From assembly GCF_000168715.1 (NCBI RefSeq), contig NZ_AASE01000022.1, forward strand, positions 1 to 33,846: a DNA stretch of 33,846 nucleotides. The letters run 5' to 3'. Each line of letters opens with the position of its first letter. Positions within the stretch are counted from its first letter, which is position 1. This document shows positions 17,791 through 24,761 of the stretch, in pieces. The translations under genes were made by a program, and so were the position numbers. This DNA comes from Chlorobium ferrooxidans DSM 13031. Its GTDB lineage: Bacteria; Bacteroidota; Chlorobiia; Chlorobiales; Chlorobiaceae. The notes beneath the pieces are model-generated. The model did no database searches, was not told the DNA's origin, and saw nothing but the letters and a program-made list of their open reading frames with translations.

Positions 17791-18279
17791 TCAGGGCAGA
17801 TAGAAGCGGATGCCTGCAGCTCCGTTGAGTCCGAGCCGGACCGTTGGTGCTACATCAAGTACCGGAGCTATTTCCGCAAAGAGGTCGATGGGGGTATCGG
17901 CGAAGAGATAGGTGATACCTACCGGAATGCGAACACCGACCTCGGTCTCATGACTGTTTTTAATTCTTCCGCCTATACCGTAGTACCAGGGGAAACGGCC
18001 TTTCAGTTCGGAAGGAGTTATTGACCTTTTGCTGTGCACCAGATAGTCGGCATGAAACTGAAACGGGTTATTATTGTCCGAAAGTGATACGGCAAGAGCC
18101 GCATCTATGGCTGTGGAGTTGTCGAGCCAGTATTTCATGCTCACGCCGGTCGGTTCACCGACGATAAGCCCGACGCCTACCCCCTCTCTGGCAAAAACAT
18201 CACTGCCGCTGCATGCAGCCAGAAGTGAGGCGATACAGGCAATTTTTTTCAGTTTTCCACTGATTTTCATCTTCTTCAT
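17791..18279 (-). CDS. Small exported protein, probable outer-membrane beta-barrel or lipoprotein
   Basis: 162 residues from the ATG at 18279, preceded by AGGGAGCGTG. The signal peptide is lysine-rich (KKMKISGKLKKI) then hydrophobic. It can be read two ways: a lipobox LAAC (about residue 23) or a signal peptidase I site after DVFA. The mature part has alternating strands (GVGVGLIVGEPTGVSMKYWL, VGVRIPVGITYLF, GAAGIRFYLP) typical of a small outer-membrane barrel, ending close to an aromatic residue. No named family is recognised. It converges on phoR. Confidence 0.65.
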   Translation of the reverse strand: MKKMKISGKLKKIACIASLLAACSGSDVFAREGVGVGLIVGEPTGVSMKYWLDNSTAIDAALAVSLSDNNNPFQFHADYLVHSKRSITPSELKGRFPWYYGIGGRIKNSHETEVGVRIPVGITYLFADTPIDLFAEIAPVLDVAPTVRLGLNGAAGIRFYLP

Positions 18280-18551
18280 CACGCGCTCCCTGTCGTTATC
18301 GATTGTAAAAGTATGTACGGTATGATGTTGCAGTCAGATCTCGTGTAATCATTCCTTTCAGTAAAGAAAAAGCATCACTTATCAGCGATCTCTTCATCAG
18401 CCAGTATAGCAGAAGGCGGGAATCAATAACAAGGAGTTAACTTATTTTTAAGCAAACTTTTACATATGCCCCTTGCCAGCGGCTTCGGGCGCGGGTTCCG
18501 ATTGCTTGAAGCTTTGAGTAATAGGTGCCTATCTCGCTTTCAGGGTGCCAC

Positions 18552-19058
18552 TTAAAGGAGGGTCTCACTTTCTTTGGCATCCGATATAATCTGGATATGC
18601 AGGGGAATACGCACTTCCGGGATCAGATGGTGCGGGTAAAAACCGGCATCGAACAGTTCGTTGTTGATTGCAATGGTGTCATCATCAACGATCACCCTGT
18701 AGGCGACCACAAGCAGCGATCCATACATCTCCACCTCACGGTGATAGATGCCGATAAGCCGATCAATTCTGCCGTTCAATGCCGTCTCCTCCATCAGTTC
18801 CCGCAGGCACCCTTCGTGAGGCTCTTCGCCGGCTTCAATAAAACCACCGGGCAGAGCCCATTCGTTGAGTGCAGGTTCCTGGGCGCGGCGAACCACAAGC
18901 AGTTTATTCTCTCTGTTGACCGTATAGGCCAGTGCGACGGGGAGGGGATTTATATAGTGCACCCAGGCGCAGACGGGGCAGAACATTCTCTGACGACCAT
19001 CAATCCTGGCGCCTTCGAGCCTGTTTCCGCATATCGGGCAGTAGGTATACGATCTCAT
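18552..19058 (-). CDS. NUDIX hydrolase with N-terminal zinc ribbon
   Basis: 168 residues. Zinc ribbon Cys7-x2-Cys10 and Cys27-x2-Cys30. The Nudix box is at about 71-94: GGFIEAGEEPHEG, then LRELMEETAL, which fits G-x5-E-x7-REUxEExGU with Thr at the second-last position. Zinc-ribbon NUDIX proteins of this kind hydrolyse NADH-type or nucleotide-sugar pyrophosphates; the substrate cannot be named. It is divergent from bcp, 79 bases away. A complementary frame across it on the plus strand is a shadow. Confidence 0.85.
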   Translation of the reverse strand: MRSYTYCPICGNRLEGARIDGRQRMFCPVCAWVHYINPLPVALAYTVNRENKLLVVRRAQEPALNEWALPGGFIEAGEEPHEGCLRELMEETALNGRIDRLIGIYHREVEMYGSLLVVAYRVIVDDDTIAINNELFDAGFYPHHLIPEVRIPLHIQIISDAKESETLL

Positions 19059-19137
19059 TATGGTTTGGAAGAAACTTTTTGCTGTGTCAGGAGATTTAGA
19101 TGCTAAAACCTTTTACTAACCAGAATAAGTTTCATTT

Positions 19138-19614
19138 ATGGCAATATCAATACTTGAAGAAGGAACTTCTGCTCCTGCAATTTCGGCGCTTGATCAGGAC
19201 GGAAAGCCGGTAACCCTTGAAGAGTACCGTGGCCGGAAGGTTATACTCTATTTTTATCCCAAGGATGATACTCCCGGATGCACAAAGGAGGCTTGTGCTT
19301 TTCGTGATAATTTCCCTAACTTTAAGGCATTAGGGGTTGAGGTTCTTGGCGTGAGCGTTGACAGTGAGAAGAAGCACAAGAAGTTTGAGGAGAAGTATCA
19401 GCTGCCATTCCGCCTGGTCGCCGATCCTGAAAAGAGCATTGTTGAAGCATACGGCGTCTGGGGGCAGAAAAAATTTATGGGACGCGAATATATGGGAACC
19501 AGTCGGGTAACCTACCTGATTAATGAAGAGGGCAAGATTGAAAAAGTGTGGCCGAAAGTCAATCCTTCGGAACATGCGGAGGAGTTGCTTAACTATCTGC
19601 AGAAAAAAACCTGA
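19138..19614 (+). CDS. bcp: Peroxiredoxin, Bcp/PrxQ type
   Basis: 158 residues. Peroxidatic Cys48 and resolving Cys53 lie in PKDDTPGCTKEACAFRD, the alpha-2 type PrxQ arrangement (five residues apart), with the active-site arginine probably in the GTSRVTYLI segment. It reduces hydrogen and organic peroxides with thioredoxin as the usual donor; cytoplasmic. The algH-like gene follows 9 bases after the stop, so they are probably co-transcribed. In an anaerobic phototroph this is a standard oxidative-stress gene. Confidence 0.93.
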   Translation: MAISILEEGTSAPAISALDQDGKPVTLEEYRGRKVILYFYPKDDTPGCTKEACAFRDNFPNFKALGVEVLGVSVDSEKKHKKFEEKYQLPFRLVADPEKSIVEAYGVWGQKKFMGREYMGTSRVTYLINEEGKIEKVWPKVNPSEHAEELLNYLQKKT

Positions 19615-19623
19615 CAGTACAGC

Positions 19624-20187
19624 ATGGTAAACGAATTTGAAAAGCTTAAAGCAGGCAAACTTCTGCTCGCATCAGCCAATCTGCTTGAGTCGAGTTTCAA
19701 GCGGACCGTGCTGCTTATGTGCGAGCATAATGAGAAAGGCTCTCTTGGTTTTATCCTGAACCGCCCGATGGAGTTCAAGGTATGTGAGGCTATTGCCGGT
19801 TTTGAGGATATAGAGGAGCTGCTGCACATGGGCGGGCCGGTACAGGTTGATACTGTTCATTTTCTCCATTCAAGGGGTGACCTGATAGAGGATTCACTTG
19901 AGATTCTGCCCGGGCTCTTCTGGGGGGGCGACAAAAACGAGCTGAGTTATCTGCTCAACACCGGTATCATGATGCCGTCTGAAATCAGGTTTTTTCTCGG
20001 CTATGCCGGATGGACTGCCGGGCAGCTTGAAGCTGAGTTTGACGAAGGGTCATGGTACACGGCTGACGCATCGAAGGAGCTGATATTCAGTGATGCCTAC
20101 GAGCGAATGTGGAGCCGTTCGGTCCGCTCCAAGGGCGGAGAGTACCAGATCATTGCCAACGCGCCTGAAATGCCGGGACTGAACTGA
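19624..20187 (+). CDS. AlgH/YqgE family protein (UPF0301)
   Basis: 187 residues. Family features: GKLLLASANLLESSFKRTVL near the start, LMCEHNEKGSLGFILNRPM, LHMGGPVQVDTVHFLHS and FLGYAGWTAGQLEAEF. The molecular function is not settled: it was described as a transcriptional regulator in Pseudomonas, but the fold does not look like a DNA-binding protein. It lies 9 bases behind bcp in a likely operon. A hairpin downstream (20250-20277) probably ends the transcript. Confidence 0.88.
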   Translation: MVNEFEKLKAGKLLLASANLLESSFKRTVLLMCEHNEKGSLGFILNRPMEFKVCEAIAGFEDIEELLHMGGPVQVDTVHFLHSRGDLIEDSLEILPGLFWGGDKNELSYLLNTGIMMPSEIRFFLGYAGWTAGQLEAEFDEGSWYTADASKELIFSDAYERMWSRSVRSKGGEYQIIANAPEMPGLN

Positions 20188-20210
20188 GCGGTTGCAGCAG
20201 GGAACGGTGC

Positions 20211-20238
20211 GGGAATTAACGGCAGGTGATTTTTGTTG
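20211..20238 (+). promoter_or_regulatory. SigR-consensus-like promoter motif upstream of ssrA
   Basis: GGGAAT (20211-20216) is followed after exactly 18 bases by GTTG (20235-20238). This equals the SigR consensus GGGAAT-N18-GTT known from Streptomyces, where I recall ssrA being a SigR target. The mature tmRNA begins at 20305, about 60 bases beyond the expected start site. The hairpin at 20250-20277 lies between. Evidence is the motif alone; a chance match is possible. Confidence 0.35.
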
Positions 20239-20249
20239 TTCATGAGAGA

Positions 20250-20277
20250 CAAAAAGCATATATACCACTGCTTTTTG
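20250..20277 (+). terminator. Hairpin with T run between algH and ssrA
   Basis: CAAAAAGCA (20250-20258) pairs with TGCTTTTTG (20269-20277); the right arm itself contains TTTTT. It is probably the bcp-algH terminator, or part of the precursor leader of ssrA if that RNA starts upstream. Confidence 0.55.
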
Positions 20278-20304
20278 ATGACGTTAATCTACTTTGTCGA
20301 ATAT

Positions 20305-20705
20305 GGGGATGACAGGCTTTCGACAGGGCAGGTGTAAGATGGAGTTGCACTCCGAGTTTCAGCATGGATGGACTCGTTAAAGAAGTCTATGCAAACAATA
20401 GATGCAGACGATTATTCGTATGCAATGGCTGCCTGATTAGCACAAGTTAATTAATCAGCCATCGTCCGATGGGGGAGGCGCTTACTCTGAAGCCACCGGA
20501 TGGCATAACCCGCGCTTGAGCCTCGGTTCGCGCAAGTAAGCCCCAACTGCTTTTGCCTGAAAAGGCATGCGGGTGATACAAAGAGGGATAGTGAACCGAA
20601 CTTTACAGGTGTAGCACCGGTTCATGAAACACTGAACACCTGGGATGAGTGTGGTAGCTTTATTGAGCAATGTTCTGGACGCGGGTTCGACTCCCGCCAT
20701 CTCCA
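20305..20705 (+). ncRNA. ssrA: Transfer-messenger RNA (tmRNA)
   Basis: The 5' end GGGGATG (20305-20311) pairs with CATCTCC (20698-20704) as a 7-bp acceptor stem that includes the G3-U pair used for alanine charging. The T arm is GCGGGTTCGACTCCCGC (20681-20697). The tag frame starts at the resume codon GCA at 20404 and ends at TGA (20434-20436), giving ADDYSYAMAA, which ends in the proteolysis signal AMAA. The 3' CCA is not encoded (ACA follows). tmRNA rescues stalled ribosomes with SmpB. Length of about 401 nt is normal. The 3' end is a frequent integration site, and a gene scar follows it here. Confidence 0.96.
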
Positions 20706-20709
20706 CAAT

Positions 20710-20743
20710 AAGCCCGAACCGATAACCCGGTTCGGGCTTTTTT
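20710..20743 (+). terminator. Terminator of ssrA
   Basis: AAGCCCGAACCG (20710-20721) pairs with CGGTTCGGGCTT (20728-20739), followed by TTTT. It starts 5 bases after the tmRNA 3' end. Confidence 0.9.
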
Positions 20744-20820
20744 GTTTTGCGTATAAAGCGTAATTATATTGTAATTAATTAAATTTTTCCGGGTTCGAGG
20801 GTTTTAGAATCTTTTGCGTC

Positions 20821-21129
20821 ATGTTCAGCGCTTATTCTGAAGATTTTATGTTTCAGCTTGCGGATGCCGAGGTGAATTTAATGGTATCGCAAGGTGCGAT
20901 ACCTTCACGAAAGCATCCGGGAGGCAGTCTGCCCTATGTTTTTACCGAACAGGGTGAGGATAGTCTTTCGGGCTTACTTAAAAGCGCCAAAGCTGCTAAA
21001 GTATATGTGAAAATTATGAGAGCATTTGTGGAAATGCGCCGTTTTATTCAGAACAATGCCCGGATTTTTTGCACGACTGGATAGTGTCGAACGCCGTCAG
21101 ATTACTTTTGAATCAGAAACGGAAAAAAT
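20821..21129 (+). pseudogene. Truncated and frameshifted ORF6N-domain gene
   Basis: The frame from 20821 gives EDFMFQLADAEVNLMVSQ, then LPYVFTEQGEDSLSGLLKS and KIMRAFVEMRRFIQNN, matching the middle of the ORF6N/KilA-N-type DNA-binding domain family. The N-terminal part (normally about 40 residues before EDFMFQL) is missing. Near 21060 the homology moves to the next frame, which reads FFARLDSVERRQITFESETEK, the expected ORF6N tail, while the first frame stops at 21084. So this is a fragment with a 5' deletion and a frameshift. ORF6N genes often sit within type I restriction loci. Confidence 0.7.
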
Positions 21130-21456
21130 TTGGATGACAAACGAACCAAACTTGAGGGTAATGGCGACCTTAAGGATAATGTTGCCAAATACCATGCCCG
21201 TCTTCATGAAACAGAGAGTGATCGCACCCTGAAATGCTTTTTTGTGCTTTGTGATGAGATTGAAGCTGAAGGTTATGACCTCTCCCTTTCCTGTTACAAA
21301 ACCGATGTTTTTGAAGAGGTCAGCCACGAAAATCCGTCGGTAATTCTCGACAAACTGATTGCTGCCGTGGTAGGGGAGATAGACGGGGTTGAACTTGCCA
21401 ATATTCAAAGCGGCATTGTCCGGGAGCTGCTGGAACTGAAGGGGATGATTGGATGA
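21130..21456 (+). pseudogene. hsdM: C-terminal remnant of a type I restriction methyltransferase (HsdM)
   Basis: 108 codons with the HsdM tail: TKLEGNGDLKDNVAKYHARL, then HETESDRTLKCFFV and EIEAEGYDLSLSCYK. The catalytic NPPF motif and all of the N-terminal methyltransferase domain are absent, and there is no real start signal, so it is a relic. Its stop overlaps the start of the following nuclease gene (ATGA, 21453-21456), so that junction is probably the original operon junction and the deletion removed the 5' side. The join to the ORF6N remnant is at about 21128. Confidence 0.72.
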
Positions 21457-22478
21457 AACAACAACATGAAATTACTATTCGCCCTCAGTTTATAGGGCAG
21501 ATCAAAGAGATCATTACGCAGTCTCGGGAAAATGCCGTTCGTGCAGTTGATCATCACAGAGTGCTGATGTACTGGAACATTGGCAAGCGCATTCTCGAAG
21601 AGGAGCAACAGGGAAAAGAGCGGGCTGAGTACGGCACTTATCTGCTCAAAACACTCTCTCAAGCATTGGTACCTGATTATGGTACAAGCTTTTCAGTCAG
21701 ACAATTGGAGCGTAGTCGGCAGTTTTACAAGGAATTTCCAATTGCGTCCGCGCTGCGGACGCAATTCAGTTGGATGCACTATAAATTGCTTATCTCACTT
21801 GATAATAATGGCAAGCGGGAGTATTACGAGGTTGAAGCAGCAAAAAATAACTGGACTGCCCGGCAACTTGAACGGCAGATAAACAGCCAGCTTTACGAAC
21901 GTCTTCTGTTAAGCAACGACAAAGAGAGGGTTCTTTCGGTTGCCCGTGGCGAGCAGCAACCCGAAAAAGCGATCGACATCATTAAAGACCCCATGTATCT
22001 GGAGTTTTTAGGCTTGAAACGAGAGAGTGCCTACTACGAAAAAGATCTTGAACAGGCAATCATCACCCAGTTGCAAGCGTTTTTACTGGAGTTGGGTAAC
22101 GGTTTTACCTTTGTTGCCCGCCAACAGCGAATCCACCTCGATGGGGAGGACTTTTTTATTGATCTTGTTTTTTACAACCGGCTTTTGCGCTGTTTTGTCA
22201 TTATCGAACTCAAAACCCATAAGCTGACTCATCAGGACCTGGGGCAGTTGCAGATGTATGTCAACTATTACGATCGAATTGAAAAACTGCCCGATGAGAA
22301 TCCGACAATCGGGATTCTCCTTGCTGCCGACAAGAATGATGCTGTGGTGAAGATTTCCCTGCCGGAAGATAACCGGACCATTCTCGCAAGCCAGTACAAG
22401 CTCTACCTTCCAAGTGAAGAGGCGCTCAGGGAGCAGTTGGTCAGGGAGATGAAGGCGATTGAAGGGAGGGAGAGATGA
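21453..22478 (+). CDS. YhcG/DUF1016-type PDDEXK nuclease
   Basis: 341 residues, full family length. The N-terminal DUF1016 region (about 10-150) contains WNIGKRILEEEQQGKERAEY and FSVRQLERSRQFYKEFP. The C-terminal PDDEXK nuclease has Asp237 (FFIDLVFYN) and Glu252-x-Lys254 (IIELKTHK), the expected metal ligands and catalytic lysine. Family proteins are found next to type I restriction systems and in defence islands; a biological role is not well established. The start overlaps the hsdM remnant by 4 bases, implying translational coupling in the ancestral operon. Its catalytic residues are intact while its neighbours have decayed. A 27-bp perfect palindrome (21740-21766) lies inside the coding sequence at residues about 97-105. 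Confidence 0.85.
   Translation: MKQQHEITIRPQFIGQIKEIITQSRENAVRAVDHHRVLMYWNIGKRILEEEQQGKERAEYGTYLLKTLSQALVPDYGTSFSVRQLERSRQFYKEFPIASALRTQFSWMHYKLLISLDNNGKREYYEVEAAKNNWTARQLERQINSQLYERLLLSNDKERVLSVARGEQQPEKAIDIIKDPMYLEFLGLKRESAYYEKDLEQAIITQLQAFLLELGNGFTFVARQQRIHLDGEDFFIDLVFYNRLLRCFVIIELKTHKLTHQDLGQLQMYVNYYDRIEKLPDENPTIGILLAADKNDAVVKISLPEDNRTILASQYKLYLPSEEALREQLVREMKAIEGRER
21740..21766. repeat. Palindrome inside the yhcG coding sequence
   Basis: AATTGCGTCCGC, then GCT, then GCGGACGCAATT: a perfect 12-bp inverted repeat with a 3-base centre. It encodes part of the segment IASALRTQF and does not break the frame. Confidence 0.7.
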
Positions 22479-22674
22479 AGAGCGAAATATTTGGCCATCT
22501 TTGCAACATTGTAAAATGGGACGAACCCCTTTTCGAGATCAACAACGATATTGGGGGAAAGCAAATAAGTGGGTTTCTATCTCGGACATGAAAGAGAAAA
22601 TAATTAGTAATACCACAGAAGAGATTACCGTTCTTGCGGTTGTTAAGGCGATGTGTCGTCTTATTGATTTTTGA
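22475..22674 (+). pseudogene. Short broken gene behind yhcG
   Basis: An ATG at 22475 overlaps the yhcG stop (ATGA) and opens a 38-codon frame ending at 22591. From about 22555 a different frame reads WVSISDMKEKIISNTTEEIT and continues to 22674. Together they look like the two halves of a frameshifted coupled gene. No family is recognised; a restriction-specificity subunit is one possibility from context, without motif support. Confidence 0.35.
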
Positions 22675-22680
22675 CAAGAA

Positions 22681-22742
22681 TGTGCTATATGCAATCAGCC
22701 CTTTTTTTTCAGTAACGGGGATGTGCTACATTTCAGTAACGG
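22681..22742 (+). repeat. Direct repeats TGTGCTAYA and TTTCAGTAACGG
   Basis: TGTGCTATA (22681-22689) and TGTGCTACA (22722-22730) recur, each followed by TTTCAGTAACGG (22707-22718 and 22731-22742). The pattern suggests a tandem duplication with an internal deletion. It lies in non-coding sequence of the scar. Confidence 0.4.
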
Positions 22743-22837
22743 TAACCAGACTACGATACGATCCATGAGGCTTAGCGCGGTGTAGCAGTAATGCATACTT
22801 CAGTAAGCTTCATTCACCCCGGAGAAAGGAGAGGGCA

Positions 22838-23037
22838 GTGGAAGAGTATGATCAATTTGCCAAAGAGGATGCTTCGGGAACGGCCATACCATGATGGACT
22901 ATCTCGATCCGGCGGTACTGCAATCAGCCTCGCTTGAGCTGCTTGAAGAGAGAACCGATTTTCAAGCCAGCGACCAGGTTGTTGCGGGCCTGACCTATCC
23001 GACCTACATGATGCTGAAATACCGGAAGCTCGGATGA
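22838..23037 (+). pseudogene. Two tiny overlapping frames, probable relic of one gene
   Basis: A GTG at 22838 follows a strong AAGGAGAGGG site and opens an 18-codon frame ending at TGA 22892-22894. That stop is embedded in ATGATG, where a second frame (22894-23037, 47 codons) begins and reads MDYLDPAVLQSASLELLEER and later VVAGLTYPTYMMLKYRKLG. The continuous protein-like character across the junction suggests a frameshifted small gene. No family is recognised. Confidence 0.35.
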
Positions 23038-23143
23038 GAAAGCGGCGTTGTCTGCTGATGGCATTATGAAGGATCGGTTTGTATTTTTGCTGATGAAATC
23101 TTACATTAACAATTGTTACAGTGTTCTTCACACCATTGCTGGT

Positions 23144-23277
23144 CATCAAGAAAGGCTGAGGGAATAGACCCTGCGAAGCCTTGACAACCGATCCCGTTCA
23201 CAGCGGGACACGGTGCCACATTCTACTTCTGCACTCAATGCACTCCGACGCAATCGGAATGAAGCGGAAGAACGATG
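23144..23277 (+). promoter_or_regulatory. SAM-I (S-box) riboswitch
   Basis: The aptamer core reads CATC, AAGAAAGGCTGAGGGAATAG, ACCCTGCGAAGCC and TTGACAACC, then after a variable P3 arm (CCCGTTCACAGCGGG) GGTGCCACATTC, and ends at GATG (23274-23277), which pairs with CATC (23144-23147) as P1. The conserved features AGG...GAGGGA...CCCTG.GAAGCC...GACAACC and GGTGCCA match S-box RNAs. P4 is expanded, with TCCGA-cgcaa-TCGGA as a side hairpin. It precedes a cystathionine gamma-synthase-type gene, so SAM should repress it. Confidence 0.88.
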
Positions 23278-23427
23278 CGTGAAAAAGATGCTTTAAAAAG
23301 CGTTTTTTCAAAACAGGTATACCAAGGGTACCAGCGAGCACCTCCATCATTGTCAAGAGCGGTTTTTCTTCAGCTCCGGAGGAGCGACATATTGGTAGTA
23401 CAGGGGAGAACCCCGGAAAACAAATCA

Positions 23428-23458
23428 CCTCTTCCATCATCAGGGAAGGGGTTTTTTT
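23428..23458 (+). terminator. Riboswitch-controlled terminator upstream of metB
   Basis: CCTCTTCC (23428-23435) pairs with GGAAGGGG (23444-23451), with one G-U pair, followed by seven T (23452-23458). It is 57 bases before the metB start. TCTTCC (23430-23435) can instead pair with GGAAGA (23266-23271) at the aptamer's 3' side, giving a plausible antiterminator. Confidence 0.75.
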
Positions 23459-23514
23459 GTTTTATCATTACTTTCAAGTTCACATCAACCATTAATTTAC
23501 GAGCGAGTTTATCA

Positions 23515-24651
23515 ATGAGTTTTCAGACTGACACGATCCATGCAGGAGTTGGGCCTGACAAGGCATACGGCGCCATTATGACTCCGATCTACCAGAGCTC
23601 CACCTTTGTGTTTGAGGATATCGGAAAACACAGGGGATTCGATTACACCCGGAGCGGCAACCCGACCCGCAAGGCGCTCGAAGACAACCTTTGCGCGCTT
23701 GAAGGGTGCTCTTCCGCAGTTGCGGTGACGACCGGTATGGCGGCCATTACCTCAACCCTCAGCATCTTCAAATCCGGTGACGAGATCATCTGCACTGATG
23801 ACTGCTATGGCGGTACTTCCCGGCTTATGAAAACGGTTGAGGAGCATTTCGGCATCAAGGTACACTTTGTGAATCTGCAGGAGGCGGCCAACCTCGAGCA
23901 TTACGTCAATAAAAACACCAGGGCTGTATGGGTTGAGACGCCATCCAATCCGCTCCTGAATCTGGTTGATATTCATGCGGTTTCCCTGCTTGCAAAGACC
24001 CACGGTCTGCTCACTATTGTTGATAACACCTTTCTCTCGCCATACGGCCAGAAACCCTTCGAGCTTGGAGCCGATATTGTGGTGCACTCCACCACCAAGT
24101 ATCTCAACGGTCACTCCGATGTGGTTGGGGGGGCGGTACTCTCCAACAGTGAAGATCTTGATGCCCGCCTGAAGTTTACGGTCAATGCGCTCGGAACCTG
24201 CGCACAGCCGTTCGACTGCTGGCTGGTGCTTCGGGGTATCAAAACCCTTGTTGTTCGCATGAGGGAGCATGAAAAGAACGCTCTTGCCGTAGCGGAATTT
24301 CTCGAGAAGCACCCGAAAGTCAAGCGTGTCTTCTACCCCGGTCTTCCTGCCCACCCGCAGCATGAGCTTGCCAGATTTCAGCAGAAGAGTTTTGGCGGTA
24401 TGGTCTCCTTTGAGCTTGAAGGCGAAATCGAAGATGTTAACCGTGTACTGGTTGGCACAAAGCTTTTTTCACTTGCAGAAAGCCTTGGTGGAGTCGAATC
24501 GCTGATTGAGCATCCTGCAACCATGAGTCATGCTTCTATGGATCGTGATCACCGGCAGGTAGCGGGAATTACCGATACCATTATCAGGCTCTCGATCGGC
24601 ATTGAAGACGTAGATGATCTGATTGCCGATCTTGCCTCTGCCCTTGGATGA
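23515..24651 (+). CDS. metB: Cystathionine gamma-synthase-type PLP enzyme
   Basis: 378 residues from the ATG at 23515 (MSFQTDTIHAGVGPDKAYGA), the normal start for the Cys/Met metabolism PLP family. Tyr/Arg in FDYTRSGNPTRKALE bind cofactor, and the PLP lysine is Lys195 in HSTTKYLNGHSDVVGG. Family enzymes make cystathionine from an activated homoserine and cysteine (MetB) or split it (gamma-lyase, MetC-like); the SAM riboswitch favours the biosynthetic MetB role, but sequence alone does not settle it. A longer in-frame reading back to 23275 runs through the aptamer end and terminator and is not coding. A perfect palindrome terminator follows. Confidence 0.9.
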   Translation: MSFQTDTIHAGVGPDKAYGAIMTPIYQSSTFVFEDIGKHRGFDYTRSGNPTRKALEDNLCALEGCSSAVAVTTGMAAITSTLSIFKSGDEIICTDDCYGGTSRLMKTVEEHFGIKVHFVNLQEAANLEHYVNKNTRAVWVETPSNPLLNLVDIHAVSLLAKTHGLLTIVDNTFLSPYGQKPFELGADIVVHSTTKYLNGHSDVVGGAVLSNSEDLDARLKFTVNALGTCAQPFDCWLVLRGIKTLVVRMREHEKNALAVAEFLEKHPKVKRVFYPGLPAHPQHELARFQQKSFGGMVSFELEGEIEDVNRVLVGTKLFSLAESLGGVESLIEHPATMSHASMDRDHRQVAGITDTIIRLSIGIEDVDDLIADLASALG

Positions 24652-24703
24652 AGGTGACGGTGATTTTTTGCTGCTGTTCACTACATTACGGCATGAACGT
24701 TCA

Positions 24704-24741
24704 TTCCGGCAGATGAAATCGGCCGATTTCATCTGCCGGAA
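24704..24741. terminator. 38-bp perfect palindrome after metB
   Basis: TTCCGGCAGATGAAATCGG (24704-24722) is directly followed by its exact reverse complement (24723-24741), then ATATTTTA. As RNA it forms a very stable hairpin, probably the metB terminator. GCCGGAAAT/ACCGGAAAT is repeated just before the next gene. Confidence 0.65.
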
Positions 24742-24761
24742 ATATTTTACCGGAAATCAGC

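Larger units (their letters stand above)
20744..23037. mobile_element. Accessory-gene scar next to ssrA (decayed defence-type island)
   Basis: This segment lies directly after the tmRNA, a common integration hot spot. It contains a truncated ORF6N-domain gene, a C-terminal fragment of a type I methyltransferase, an intact YhcG-type nuclease and short broken frames. No integrase, terminal repeat or second copy of the tmRNA 3' end was found, so insertion by an integrase is inferred from position and content only. The right boundary is unclear, somewhere before the metB leader. Confidence 0.4.

Noticed and set aside
18525..19106. 193-codon plus-strand frame across the NUDIX gene
   Set aside because: It is antisense to a gene with clear Nudix and zinc motifs and has no motif of its own.
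20482..20706. 74-codon minus-strand frame over the tmRNA
   Set aside because: It lies fully within ssrA, so it is a chance frame.
20744..23150. Direct repeat of the tmRNA 3' end as an attachment site
   Set aside because: No second copy of the T-arm/acceptor sequence was found downstream; CCGGGTTCGAGGG near 20790 shares only GGGTTCGA.
23275..23514. In-frame extension of metB upstream through the riboswitch end and terminator
   Set aside because: The codons overlap the aptamer 3' end and the terminator, and do not resemble family N-termini; ATG 23515 gives the canonical start.
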